From Eubacterium sp. (lineage in GTDB: Bacteria > Bacillota > Clostridia > Peptostreptococcales > Anaerovoracaceae): DNA of 64,000 nucleotides. Both the position numbers and the translations under genes were made by a program. Shown here one piece after another: positions 27,501 through 35,142 of the stretch (its first letter is position 1; each line of letters begins with the position of its first letter). Under the pieces are notes generated by a model. It did no database searches, was not told where the DNA came from, and saw only the letters and a list, made by a program, of their open reading frames with translations. Where the stretch lies: positions 43,836 through 107,835 of the forward strand of contig JAFWHX010000014.1 in assembly GCA_017533915.1 (NCBI GenBank). The letters are read 5' to 3'.

Positions 27501-28259
27501 TTTCTTCATATATTTTTCAACGATGGCCGGCACCGCGTCGTAGAAGCCGTTGTTGGCTTCGCGGACCTGGAAGTACACATCAGGATTCTGTACGGTATTC
27601 CTGAGGACCGGATGTTCAGGGTTCAGCGCGCTCGCCTTGAAGTCTGCGAGTGCTTCCTTATCCATCATCTCAACAAGAGCATGCTCGTCTATCTGCTCGA
27701 TAGTAGCGACTTCATGGCTGGTGCGGAAGCCGTCAAAGAAATGCATGAACGGGACTTTGCTCTCGACTGCGGCAAGGTGCGCCACGCCTGCGAGGTCCAT
27801 TACCTCCTGTACAGAACCCGTGCACATCATCGCCAGGCCGCACGCTCTGCAGTCCATGACATCGCTCTGGTCTCCGAAGATACTCATGCCGTGCGTTCCT
27901 ACCGTACGCGCAGCAACATGCATGACCGCCGGAAGCCTCTCTCCCGCTATCCTGTGAAGGACCGGGATCATCAGCATCAGGCCTTGGCTTGACGTAAATG
28001 TAGTCGCGAGAGTACCGGCCTGAAGCGCGCCGTGCACCGCGCCGATCGCGCCGGCTTCACTCTGCATTTCCTGCAGCGTCACCCTCTGACCGAACATGTT
28101 CTTCCTGCCGTTCGCCGACCATACATCCGTGTGCTCAGCCATAGGCGATGAAGGCGTGATCGGATAGATCGCGGCGATCTCCGTGAAGTTGTACGCGACA
28201 TGCGCTGCGGCCTCATTGCCGTCCATTGTTACAAGTTTCTTCTTCTCGTTTTCAGACAT
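24519..28259 (-). CDS. nifJ: Pyruvate:ferredoxin (flavodoxin) oxidoreductase with extra cysteine-rich insert
   Basis: A 1246-residue single-chain enzyme that converts pyruvate and CoA to acetyl-CoA and CO2 with reduced ferredoxin. Domain I starts with the pyrimidine-binding YPITPSSPMAE; two [4Fe-4S] ferredoxin clusters are at C756/759/762/766 and C811/814/817/821; the TPP-binding domain has GDGWAYDIGFGG and SNTGGQSSK. Family members normally have about 1170-1190 residues. The extra length lies at about 640-710 and contains C669, C686, C690, C693 and C698, not part of the known clusters. The spacer to the upstream fusion gene is 71 bases with no terminator, so it may belong to the T-box operon, although it could have its own promoter. 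A different 2-oxoacid is possible. Confidence 0.93.
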   Translation of the reverse strand: MSENEKKKLVTMDGNEAAAHVAYNFTEIAAIYPITPSSPMAEHTDVWSANGRKNMFGQRVTLQEMQSEAGAIGAVHGALQAGTLATTFTSSQGLMLMIPVLHRIAGERLPAVMHVAARTVGTHGMSIFGDQSDVMDCRACGLAMMCTGSVQEVMDLAGVAHLAAVESKVPFMHFFDGFRTSHEVATIEQIDEHALVEMMDKEALADFKASALNPEHPVLRNTVQNPDVYFQVREANNGFYDAVPAIVEKYMKKVSDLTGRDYRLFNYYGDPEATDVIIAMGSVTGVAHLAVDYLNAHGKKVGFVQVHLFRPFSAEKLMEAIPETVKRVAVLDRCKEMGAEGEPLYKDVCTAAIKTGRMMRIIGGRYGLSSKDTDPDQIIATFRNLESDSPIDGFTIGIKDDVTHLSLDAPHIKGVGDKVFRCKFWGLGGDGTVGANKNTVHILAEAANIYAQAYFEYDAKKSFGVTKSNLRFSREQIRGSYLVKKAEFVACHNQSFLRQYDMVSELRTGGIFLLNCQWKPEELEQNLPDDVKRILALKKIRFYTIDATKIALRLGLGSHTNTVLQAAFFAVSDLIPLEDALDKMKDAARTTYYAKGDDVIAQNIAAIDAGAKEIVKIDVPASWAEIPDTPNAAIRILNAALEEDPDKKYGANGIAAAAKGGAVKLPELCGEGSSDASKAGASDSSCKGSCESCSDGECPLPDVVRRILNPLNAQKGDDLPVSSFRGYENGNIDMGLTAYEKRGIAVKIPKWDASKCVQCNRCALVCPHAVIRPYLLSDEEMEKAPAGIEMMKTNGPAKGLHFTMAVSEFDCTSCGSCAEVCPTHALEMVSADLKEESKERWNYLLTTKSKGDLFNRWSVKGSQFRQPLVEFSAACAGCGETPYAKLMTQLFGERVYWANGTGCSQAWGAPMPGIPYTVNDRGFGPAWTNSLFENNAELCLGMVLSVKQQREAVKAQVEELLEKAGAEIKNEEAKAPESSQEEREISLKEACENYLEAFDDFDGSRETADILCGILEKDGSDDAKAILEHRDQLAKKTFWMYGGDGWAYDIGFGGLAHVIASGENVNVFVIDTEVYSNTGGQSSKATPIGAVAQFASSGKKSRKMDLGGIMMSYGNVYVAQVAMGADPNQLIKALREAEEYDGPSVIIAYTPCTAHGIRNGMNKVQEEMKRAVDSGYWLLYRYDPRKEQPLVVDSKQPMMAYEDFLDGETRYSALKRTFPKNAEELFSIGAKDADVRYAHYKHMEEN

Positions 28260-28330
28260 TGTTTAACTCCTGTATCAAATACCTGTATTAAATATTCAGA
28301 TCATCGTTTTGCCGCACGCGTTCCTGAAGG

Positions 28331-30814
28331 TCAGTCAGTGAGCCCCAGCTCTTTGGCGAATTGCTCTCTCATCTTATATTTCAGGATCTTTCCGGCGGCA
28401 TTCATCGGAAATGAATCGACGAAGCGGATGTACTTAGGGACTTTGTGGCGGGCCAGGCGGCCTACGATGAAGTCATGCATTTCTTCCTCGGTCAAAGTCT
28501 CCCCTTCTTTAAGTATTATACACACTAATGCCTCTTCGCCGTACTTTTTATCCGGAACTCCGATGACCTGTACGTCCTGAACAGCAGGATGTGTATAAAT
28601 AAACTCTTCTATCTCTTTCGGATATATGTTCTCGCCGCCACGGATGATCATGTCTTTCAGACGTCCCGTGATGCGGTAGTTCCCGTTCTCGTCTTTGCAG
28701 GCCAGATCTCCTGAATGAAGCCAGCCGTCTGCGTCGATCGTTTCGTTCGTGGCTTCAGGCATCTTGTAATAACCCTTCATCTGGTTGTAGCCCTTTGCGC
28801 AGAACTCGCCGTTTACTCCCGGCGGGACTTCTTTTCCTGTCTCGGGATCGATCACTTTGCAGCGCACATGTGGAAAGTCGTATCCTACAGTCTCTGTTCG
28901 GACATCGAGAGGGTCCGTCCATGCAGACATAGTATTTCCCGGCGCCGTTTCAGTCTGGCCGTAGACGCTTACTATTCCTGTCATGTTCATCTCGTCAGGC
29001 TGCGCCGCGCGCTTCATTAACTCAGGCGGACAGCCGGACCCTGCCATGATGCCGGTCCTCATATATGAGAAATCCGTCTTTCTGTAATCCGGATGGTTGA
29101 ACATGGCGATAAACATCGTAGGCACGCCGTTAAAGCAGGTGATCTTCTCCTGATTGATACATGCAAGTGAAGATTTTGCCGAGAAATACGGCATCGGGCA
29201 CATCGTGGCGCCGTGCGTCATCGAGCTCGTCATCGAGAGCACCATGCCGAAGCAGTGGAACATAGGCACCTGGATCATCATACGGTCTGCTGTGGAAAGT
29301 CCCATCCGGTCGCCGATGCACTTGCCGTTATTGACGACGTTATAGTGTGTCAGCATCACGCCTTTAGGGAAGCCTGTCGTTCCTGACGTGTACTGCATGT
29401 TGCAGACGTCATCAGGCTGTACCTGGGCTGCAAGGCGTGCCGTCTCCTCAGGCGGCACCATATCTGCACGGTCGAGCGCCTCTTCAAACGTAAGGCATCC
29501 CGGCTGACTGAATCCTGACGTGATCACGTTTCTCAGGAACGGGAGCCGCTTACAGTGCAGCGGAGCACCCGGCTTGCTTGTTTTGATCTCCGGGCACAGC
29601 TCATTTATGATAGCTGCATAATCGCTGTCGAGCGCGTGGTCGATCATGACGAGTGTATGTGTGTCAGACTGACGGAGCAGATATTCCGCCTCATGGATCT
29701 TGTATGCCGTGTTCATGGTGACGAGCACAGCGCCTATCCTGCAGCACGCCCAGAACGTGATGTACCACGCCGGGACATTCGTGCACCAGACGGTCACTTT
29801 GTAGCCCGGCTTTACACCCATCGAAACGAGCGCTCGTGCGAACCTGTCGACGTCCTCGCGGAATTCCGAGTATGTCCTGGTATAGTCAAGGGTCGTATAT
29901 TTGAAGCAGTACTGGTCCGGGAACTCCTGTGCCATACGGTCGAGCACCTGCGGGAACGTGAGGTCGATCAGCTCGTCCTTCTTCCATACGTATCTGCCTG
30001 TGCCGTCGTGGTTGTAGTACAGGCCGTTCTCGCGTGCCCTTGACCTGTTGTATCTGCTCATATAATTAACAAAATACGGGAGGATTATGTCAAGGTCCTG
30101 GAGGTCTTCCAGCCACGCCGGCTTCCATTCAAGTGATACAAAGCCTGCGTAGTCCACGCTCTCGAGAGCACGCATCACCTCGTCCACAGGGAAGTCGCCC
30201 TCGCCGATGAGCTCGAACTGGTCTTTGCTGCTCGAGTCTCTCATATGGACGTGCTTGACGTATGCTCCAAGGTTCGTGATAGTCTCCGCCGGGCTCTCTC
30301 CGAAGTCGCGGTACGGGTGGTGCACATCCCAGAGCACGGCGATCTGATCGCATGCAAAGCGATCGAGCAGTTCGCGGAGCTGTTTTGTCGACGAGAAGAT
30401 CCCGCACGTCTTGATCAAAATCGTCACGCCAAGGTCGTCTGCCGCCGGGATTAGCTTTCTGAGGTTCTCTTCGGCTGCGCCGTCCTCGCCGCCGCTCGCC
30501 CACACTGCCACGTACGGCGACCTCATGTCAGACGCGAGTTTCATCTCAGCGCGGATGGCGTCGAGCGCCTCATCATCTGCTTCCGCTATGTCGGCCGCGC
30601 TGTCGAAACATGGAATACAGAGCTTTTTCTCACAAAGAGTCCTGTAAGATGAAGCCACTGAATACCTGTGGAACGGCCCGCCTTTATCGGTGAGCTCCGG
30701 GTTCGCCGAAACATGGTAGATCTCGATCCCGCTGAATTCCATCTCGTTCGCGGTATCGATCATATCCTGCCAGGAAAGCCCCGGCCATCCTCTTGTAGAA
30801 AACGAAAGTTTCAT
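28331..30814 (-). CDS. Fusion of sugar-phosphate isomerase-like TIM barrel and acyl-CoA ligase
   Basis: An 827-residue two-domain protein. Residues 1 to about 255 form a xylose-isomerase-like TIM barrel of the sugar-phosphate isomerase/epimerase (AP endonuclease 2) family, with candidate metal ligands E31, D163, H165/H166, H188/H190 and E229. Residues about 280-827 are a complete AMP-forming acyl-CoA ligase: TSGTTGFPKG at 476-485, YGQTE, a GYYKMPEAT motif, SGDL and the catalytic C-terminal lysine in PMNAAGKILKYKM. The ligase half resembles medium-chain or branched-chain acyl-CoA ligases. The frame is continuous, with no stop or frameshift at the join. GGAGG precedes the ATG. It lies 47 bases after the LeuA-like gene, which places it under the T-box. 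The barrel's substrate is unknown. Confidence 0.9.
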   Translation of the reverse strand: MKLSFSTRGWPGLSWQDMIDTANEMEFSGIEIYHVSANPELTDKGGPFHRYSVASSYRTLCEKKLCIPCFDSAADIAEADDEALDAIRAEMKLASDMRSPYVAVWASGGEDGAAEENLRKLIPAADDLGVTILIKTCGIFSSTKQLRELLDRFACDQIAVLWDVHHPYRDFGESPAETITNLGAYVKHVHMRDSSSKDQFELIGEGDFPVDEVMRALESVDYAGFVSLEWKPAWLEDLQDLDIILPYFVNYMSRYNRSRARENGLYYNHDGTGRYVWKKDELIDLTFPQVLDRMAQEFPDQYCFKYTTLDYTRTYSEFREDVDRFARALVSMGVKPGYKVTVWCTNVPAWYITFWACCRIGAVLVTMNTAYKIHEAEYLLRQSDTHTLVMIDHALDSDYAAIINELCPEIKTSKPGAPLHCKRLPFLRNVITSGFSQPGCLTFEEALDRADMVPPEETARLAAQVQPDDVCNMQYTSGTTGFPKGVMLTHYNVVNNGKCIGDRMGLSTADRMMIQVPMFHCFGMVLSMTSSMTHGATMCPMPYFSAKSSLACINQEKITCFNGVPTMFIAMFNHPDYRKTDFSYMRTGIMAGSGCPPELMKRAAQPDEMNMTGIVSVYGQTETAPGNTMSAWTDPLDVRTETVGYDFPHVRCKVIDPETGKEVPPGVNGEFCAKGYNQMKGYYKMPEATNETIDADGWLHSGDLACKDENGNYRITGRLKDMIIRGGENIYPKEIEEFIYTHPAVQDVQVIGVPDKKYGEEALVCIILKEGETLTEEEMHDFIVGRLARHKVPKYIRFVDSFPMNAAGKILKYKMREQFAKELGLTD

Positions 30815-30861
30815 ATTATATCCTCCATGCTGGCAGGGATCTGTCCCCGCTCAGCAGACTG

Positions 30862-32274
30862 CTATTCTCCTTCTTCGTAGACGATCTTGTTTACGGCGCT
30901 GACATAGGCGTCAATCGATGAGCCTATTATGTCTGTGGATATGCCGCGGCCGGAATAGACTTTACCGTCGGCTGCGCGGAGACGTACCACTGTCTCGCCC
31001 ATTGCTTCGCGGCCTTCTGTTACCGCCTGCATCTCGAACTCATCGAGCTCGTAGTGATGCCCTATTATCTGTTCTATCGCGAGGAATGACGCGTCGACCG
31101 GGCCGTCTCCTACCGCGAGGCCGTCAAGTGTCTGACCGTCCTTCTCCATCCTGAGGTGGCACGTTGCGGTGATGGTGTTTCCTGAGTTTATAACAAAATC
31201 ATTAAGCTTGTATGTCGGCGGGACCTGCATCGCAGCAGATGCTACGATAGCATCGAGCTCTTTTGCTCCGACCGATTCTTTCTTTGACGCGATCCTTGCA
31301 AAAGCTTCGTATACGTTCACCGCGTCTTCTTCCGAAAGGTCGTACCCGATCTCAGCCGCCGCCTTCGTGACTGCCGTCATATCGTCATGTATAGTGAGCA
31401 CCACTCCGTGCTCATCGTGAACGGCACTGTCATATGTGGATGTGCCGGTGCCCTTCTCTTCGCATATCCTTCTTATCTGGCTGACGATCCTCTTAAGCTC
31501 TGTGTCGTGGACATCGCATGAGACTCCGTTCTCCATCCCTCTTACTTTCAGAATATGCACAAGCCCTTCGAGAGAAGATGTGAATGTGCCGCATGCAGAG
31601 ACTTTTACCTCGTCTGCCCCTGCGAGCACGGCGGATACCGCACATGCGTCAGCAAGTGAAAGCTCATTTGATATCATGACTCCGAGCTTCACGTTTTCCG
31701 GGATGTCTGCCCTCGCATTCTTTACGCGCTCATAAAATTCATCCGGAAGAAGGTTCCCCGCTGTATCGCAGAGAGTAACTGCTGTAGCTCCTGCCTCTAC
31801 TGCCGCTTCTATCGTCTCTTTCAGGAAATCCGCTTCACTCCTTCCCGCGTCCCACGCAACGAACTCTACGTCGCTGCAGACTGCCTTAGCATCTGCGGTA
31901 AGCTTTGCGATCTTCTTTACGATCTGTGAAGGCTTCATCCTGGAGATGTATTCCATCTGGACGGTACTTACCGGAGCGACAACCTGCAGGCGCGGCTTTT
32001 TTGCTTCTTTCAGGGCGTTCCATGTGATCTTGACGGTATCTTTTTCCGTAAGGACGAGTGGGACCGCGACAGCGCTTCCCTTCACAGCGCTCGCTATCGA
32101 TTTGATCAGGAGACTGTCTGTCCTTTTGTCTTTGATCGCCGCTGTCTCGATGACCTGTATGCCGACCCTGTCAAGCAGCTTGGCGACTTCGATCTTCTCC
32201 CTGAAAGAGAGATCATATCCGCCGGTCTTTGCTGGCATCGACATCGTAATGTCACTCAGGTAAATGCTTCTCAT
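30862..32274 (-). CDS. LeuA-like DRE-TIM protein without the usual catalytic motifs
   Basis: A 470-residue relative of 2-isopropylmalate/citramalate synthases. The N-terminal TIM barrel and the C-terminal LeuA allosteric (dimer) domain (about 350-465) are recognisable. However, the RDG motif reads LSDIT (D8 kept, Arg and Gly lost) and the metal-binding HxHND reads MISNE at 200-204, so both histidines are missing; the ERAGN motif is also absent. The protein therefore probably does not make isopropylmalate by the standard mechanism. I recall similar divergent proteins in other clostridia annotated as 2-isopropylmalate synthase. It follows a T-box leader with an AAAGGAG ribosome site just after the terminator. 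A regulatory or altered-substrate role is possible. Confidence 0.85.
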   Translation of the reverse strand: MRSIYLSDITMSMPAKTGGYDLSFREKIEVAKLLDRVGIQVIETAAIKDKRTDSLLIKSIASAVKGSAVAVPLVLTEKDTVKITWNALKEAKKPRLQVVAPVSTVQMEYISRMKPSQIVKKIAKLTADAKAVCSDVEFVAWDAGRSEADFLKETIEAAVEAGATAVTLCDTAGNLLPDEFYERVKNARADIPENVKLGVMISNELSLADACAVSAVLAGADEVKVSACGTFTSSLEGLVHILKVRGMENGVSCDVHDTELKRIVSQIRRICEEKGTGTSTYDSAVHDEHGVVLTIHDDMTAVTKAAAEIGYDLSEEDAVNVYEAFARIASKKESVGAKELDAIVASAAMQVPPTYKLNDFVINSGNTITATCHLRMEKDGQTLDGLAVGDGPVDASFLAIEQIIGHHYELDEFEMQAVTEGREAMGETVVRLRAADGKVYSGRGISTDIIGSSIDAYVSAVNKIVYEEGE

Positions 32275-32289
32275 ATTTCTTTCTCCTTT

Positions 32290-32630
32290 AAAAAATCCCT
32301 GAAGCCGCTCTCGCAGCCTCAGGGACGAAAATCATATTCCGCGGTACCACCCTGATTCCTTCCTTACGCAGTCCTGGCTTTGATCGCCCTGACTCCCGGG
32401 AAGACATCTCTCGGACTCCATCAAGTCCATGGCCTGTAACGGGGCCTGCCGGATCACACTACTTGACTTGTCTCCGATCCATACATCGCATATTGACGAT
32501 ACTGGATACGGCCTGCTTTCGCATGACCTGCTCAGGAGCGAGATGCATGTGACGCGTGGTACCGGCTCGCACCGCCCGCCGGCTCTCTGAAACGCTTACG
32601 CCACAGCAATTCTCCGTCATCGCATTTTGG
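32290..32630 (-). ncRNA. T-box riboswitch (probably leucine or isoleucine specific)
   Basis: A leader that senses uncharged tRNA and controls the operon starting at 32274. The T-box core GGTGGTACCGCGG is at about 32339-32351, the distal Stem I with AGAGAGCC and GGTGCGA-type loop at 32561-32587, and the terminator (CCCTGAAG stem, TTTTTT) at 32290-32325. A lower Stem I helix GGAG/CTCC places the specifier loop at about 32539-32547, where the minus strand reads TGCATCTCG. CTC (Leu, followed by a purine) at 32540-32542 is the best specifier; ATC (Ile) at 32542-32544 is the alternative. Both fit a branched-chain amino-acid operon. Confidence 0.93.
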
Positions 32631-32764
32631 TATGTATTAAATTACTATATCGTGAATATTAAACCATAAAACGCGGGCTCTTGTCAACATAAATATTGAT
32701 CCCGGCCTGTTTTTTCCGCCGTCAGAGTAATTCCATGTTCAGAGCTGGCCGGTCCGCATGATCA

Positions 32765-32974
32765 CTATTTCACTATGATCTTAACCGTTACGGTCTTTGT
32801 GGTCTTGCCCTCATCAGCTGTCGATATACTAGTACCTCCAACATACAGCATCTGGTCTTCCTCCAGCTGTGCCGCAGACTCTGCGTACACAGACTGCGCT
32901 CCGGCAGCTGCGACGATCAAAGCAATGACTGCGGTGAGCGCTGCTATTATTGCGTTCCTGTAACAGATCTTCAT
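32765..32974 (-). CDS. Small secreted protein with the end of the basic tail
   Basis: A 69-residue exported peptide. A perfect AGGAGG precedes the ATG by seven bases, and a signal peptide runs to about residue 31 (SVYAESA). The mature part is only about 38 residues and ends KTTKTVTVKIIVK, which matches the last strand of the lysine-rich tail found on the large surface proteins (TVTVKIKVK). It may be a mini-member of that family, a decayed remnant of a large gene, or a peptide with a role of its own. It is divergent from the TetR-type regulator at 33234. Confidence 0.7.
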   Translation of the reverse strand: MKICYRNAIIAALTAVIALIVAAAGAQSVYAESAAQLEEDQMLYVGGTSISTADEGKTTKTVTVKIIVK

Positions 32975-33086
32975 TTCCCGCCTCCTAAGTCAGTTTCCTG
33001 AATCTTATCAAGATAGATTAATTCATTATTTTACATTCGTTTATGCTGTTAATGAAATACAGTCTCAGAAAAAACAAACCACCAAA

Positions 33087-33165
33087 AATAGACATTAATT
33101 AACAATCGTCTATTAACAGACATGCATTTAATAATAGTCATTAATAAACTATCTCAATGCGTATC
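33087..33165. promoter_or_regulatory. Operator-like region between the small secreted protein and the TetR gene
   Basis: An inverted repeat AATAGAC (33087-33093) / GTCTATT (33108-33114) lies between the divergent genes, followed by TAAACTATCTCAATGCGTA (33145-33163). The first 13 bases of the latter also occur at 13161-13173 upstream of the large surface protein. The inverted repeat is a candidate site for the neighbouring TetR protein. Confidence 0.5.
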
Positions 33166-33233
33166 AAATGATGTATTATATATATAATCAATAGTACTTT
33201 CTTTTGAAATTAAGATCTGAAAGGTATCACAAA

Positions 33234-33779
33234 ATGGCAAAACTGGACCTGCGGGTAATAAAGACCCTTGACAGTATCGAGACTGCTTTGATCACACTTC
33301 TCAAAACCCGTCCTATAGACAGAATAACAGTAACGGAGCTCGCTCACACCGCTAGGATAAATAAAGGGACGTTCTATCTGCACTATACAGATATATATGA
33401 TCTGTATGATCAGACGCTGCGTAAATACCTGAAAAAGCCGATAGAAGAGAGCGATTTTTTCTCTGATTTCTTTGATGATCCAGAATTGTTCCTCAACGAG
33501 CTTAGCGGTGCTTTGGACGCAGGCTTCCCGGTGATCGACAGGATAACACGAAACGGAGAGCGGTCTATCGATTATAAATTTGTCATCGCGACTCTTCGTG
33601 AAAAGACATTTGAGACAGGACGTATCCACAGAGATCTTACAAACGAGATGAAGCTCACTATGATCTTCGGGTCATTTGCAGTACTTCATAGCGATTATCC
33701 GACGGAAAACGCCGAACAGGTCAAAAAGCTGACCGCAGATATGATAAGAAGCCTGTTCCTGAATGCTGAAACAGCATAA
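33234..33779 (+). CDS. TetR/AcrR-family transcriptional regulator
   Basis: A 181-residue DNA-binding protein. The ATG at 33234 is chosen because AAAGG lies nine bases upstream; the frame also has a TTG at 33204. The helix-turn-helix is in residues about 20-55 (RITVTELAHTARINKGTFYLHY), a strong TetR signature, and the rest is a helical ligand-binding domain of the short kind seen in TetR regulators with the YxDL motif (TDIYDLYDQTL). It is divergent from the small secreted protein, its most likely target, and it may also control itself. The ligand is unknown. Confidence 0.9.
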   Translation: MAKLDLRVIKTLDSIETALITLLKTRPIDRITVTELAHTARINKGTFYLHYTDIYDLYDQTLRKYLKKPIEESDFFSDFFDDPELFLNELSGALDAGFPVIDRITRNGERSIDYKFVIATLREKTFETGRIHRDLTNEMKLTMIFGSFAVLHSDYPTENAEQVKKLTADMIRSLFLNAETA

Positions 33780-33850
33780 AAAGAGGATCGTACCCACCTG
33801 TGAAAGAGCATAAGAAGAGGATCGTGCCCACCTGTTGAAAGAGCATAAAG
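33773..33850 (+). repeat. 34/35-bp tandem repeat over the TetR stop codon
   Basis: Two units (33773-33806 and 33807-33841) share AGCATAA-AAGAGGATCGT and CCCACCTGT, and a partial third (AGCATAAAG, 33842-33850) leads into the terminator. The first unit includes the TAA of the regulator gene. Confidence 0.85.
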
Positions 33851-33885
33851 CGGGGCGTTGCCATCATGGCAGTGCCCGCTTTTTT
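33850..33885 (+). terminator. Terminator of the TetR gene
   Basis: GCGGGGC and GCCCGC flank an inner stem TGCCAT/ATGGCA, and TTTTTT follows. Confidence 0.9.
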
Positions 33886-33908
33886 GGTGGGGGCAAGTAT
33901 GCTATTGG

Positions 33909-34077
33909 GTAGGAGCAAACTCCTACTATTTCCCCGAAATGACGGCCATAAAAAAACCTGATTTTTTATAAATCAGGTTTTTTGGTAGGAGTAAAATCTG
34001 CATTTTGGTAGGAGCTTGCTCCTACTTTTCCCTGAAATGACGTCCAAAAAACACCTGATTTCCATAGATCAGGTGTT
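33909..34077. repeat. 99-bp tandem module of two hairpins, present twice
   Basis: Each module has a GTAGGAG/CTCCTAC hairpin (33909-33926 and 34008-34025), a CCC-GAAATGACG spacer, then a CCTGAT/ATCAGG hairpin flanked by A and T runs (33951-33983 and about 34046-34077). A further half-copy, GGTAGGAGTAAAA, starts at 33984. The loops differ while the stems are kept. This may be a small RNA, a mobile intergenic repeat, or repeated bidirectional terminators between the converging TetR and DUF975 genes. Confidence 0.75.
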
Positions 34078-34091
34078 TCCAGAAAGATATA

Positions 34092-34129
34092 ACCGCTATA
34101 CCCATTGATTTTCCAATGAATATAGCGGT
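34092..34129. terminator. Long hairpin before the DUF975 gene end
   Basis: ACCGCTATA (34092-34100) pairs with TATAGCGGT (34121-34129), with an inner CATTG/CAATG stem. There is no T-run, so it may instead protect mRNA ends. From here to 34266 nothing else was seen. Confidence 0.5.
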
Positions 34130-34266
34130 CATTACCAATACGTTTTGTCCTATGAGCTCTTTATTAAATTGCGTTATCCTGCTTCAGCGCCTGGCAGCTT
34201 ATCCAACCTCCGCCAGGCTGATCTGCAGATGCAGCGCTTTCCTGGCGAGCAGACTTCCTTTTACTG

Positions 34267-34995
34267 TTATGCTGTAAACTGCTGCGGGTTGTCTCTAAGC
34301 TCAAGATACAGCGCGGCGTCTGAGCTGTTCTTATATGGTCCGTACCAGAACAGTCCAACCAGTCCGCATGTCAGGATCGTAAGAAGCATCCAGCCGATGA
34401 ACGAAAGGTCATAGCAGAACGCATGCCATTTGTGTCCGTCCATCATCTGCCTTGAGCGGGTTATCGTATCTGTCGGCGACAGTTCTGGCTCATCCGCAAG
34501 GATATAAGGGACCATTCTGTAAGAATAGCTCTTGATTATACCAGGTACTATCAGCAGGCAGAACCACAGTGACAGGAACAGGTCATTCAGGAACAGTGTT
34601 ATAAACGTATGCAGATAGTTCTTGAATCCCACACCGATCTCATTCAGATCAGCCGGCGCGTTGATGACGTTCTGCTTGAAGAATGCCAGACCGCCTACTT
34701 TGAGCGGGTTGTAGACAAAGATCTTCACTACGAGAGCGATCACGAACACCAGTGTGAAAACACCTGCAACACCTGCCGCGACAGCGATCCGCTGGCCTGG
34801 CGTCAGTGATTCCATCGAATCCTGGAGTTCCTGCATCATCTGCTGTGACTCTTCACTGTTTCCCGTCGACCTTGTTGAAAAAGATGTCGTTCCTGACATC
34901 ACAAATCCCATGATGAAGGATACCAGCACGCATTTCCAGTAATTGAGCCTGAACGCGGCCTTACCCCTCTCTTTGATCTCACTTGTACTCCACAT
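34267..34995 (-). CDS. DUF975 family membrane protein
   Basis: A 242-residue integral membrane protein of unknown function. It opens with the family pattern SEIKERGKAAFRLNYWKCVLVSFI and has about five hydrophobic segments. The conserved central motif SYRMVPYILADEP and the C-terminal GLVGLFWYGPY are present. TAGGAGGT precedes the ATG. It is preceded by a 147-base spacer with a 31-bp-spaced repeat of TCTATAATTCCA-CTTA (35008 and 35039), and is not obviously in the operon of the exporters upstream. Confidence 0.9.
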   Translation of the reverse strand: MWSTSEIKERGKAAFRLNYWKCVLVSFIMGFVMSGTTSFSTRSTGNSEESQQMMQELQDSMESLTPGQRIAVAAGVAGVFTLVFVIALVVKIFVYNPLKVGGLAFFKQNVINAPADLNEIGVGFKNYLHTFITLFLNDLFLSLWFCLLIVPGIIKSYSYRMVPYILADEPELSPTDTITRSRQMMDGHKWHAFCYDLSFIGWMLLTILTCGLVGLFWYGPYKNSSDAALYLELRDNPQQFTA

Positions 34996-35142
34996 AATAA
35001 CCTCCTATCTATAATTCCAACTTAATAATAACTTCCGATCTATAATTCCAGCTTACAGTCAGTATAGCATAAGAATCTGGCGGTGTTTTTTAATTATTAT
35101 TAACATTTGCGCTGTCCGAGATCTCTTTCAGGATCAGCGCCG

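Noticed and set aside
33900-34130. CRISPR-like repeats
   Set aside because: Only two units, each a double hairpin with no unique spacers and no cas genes nearby.
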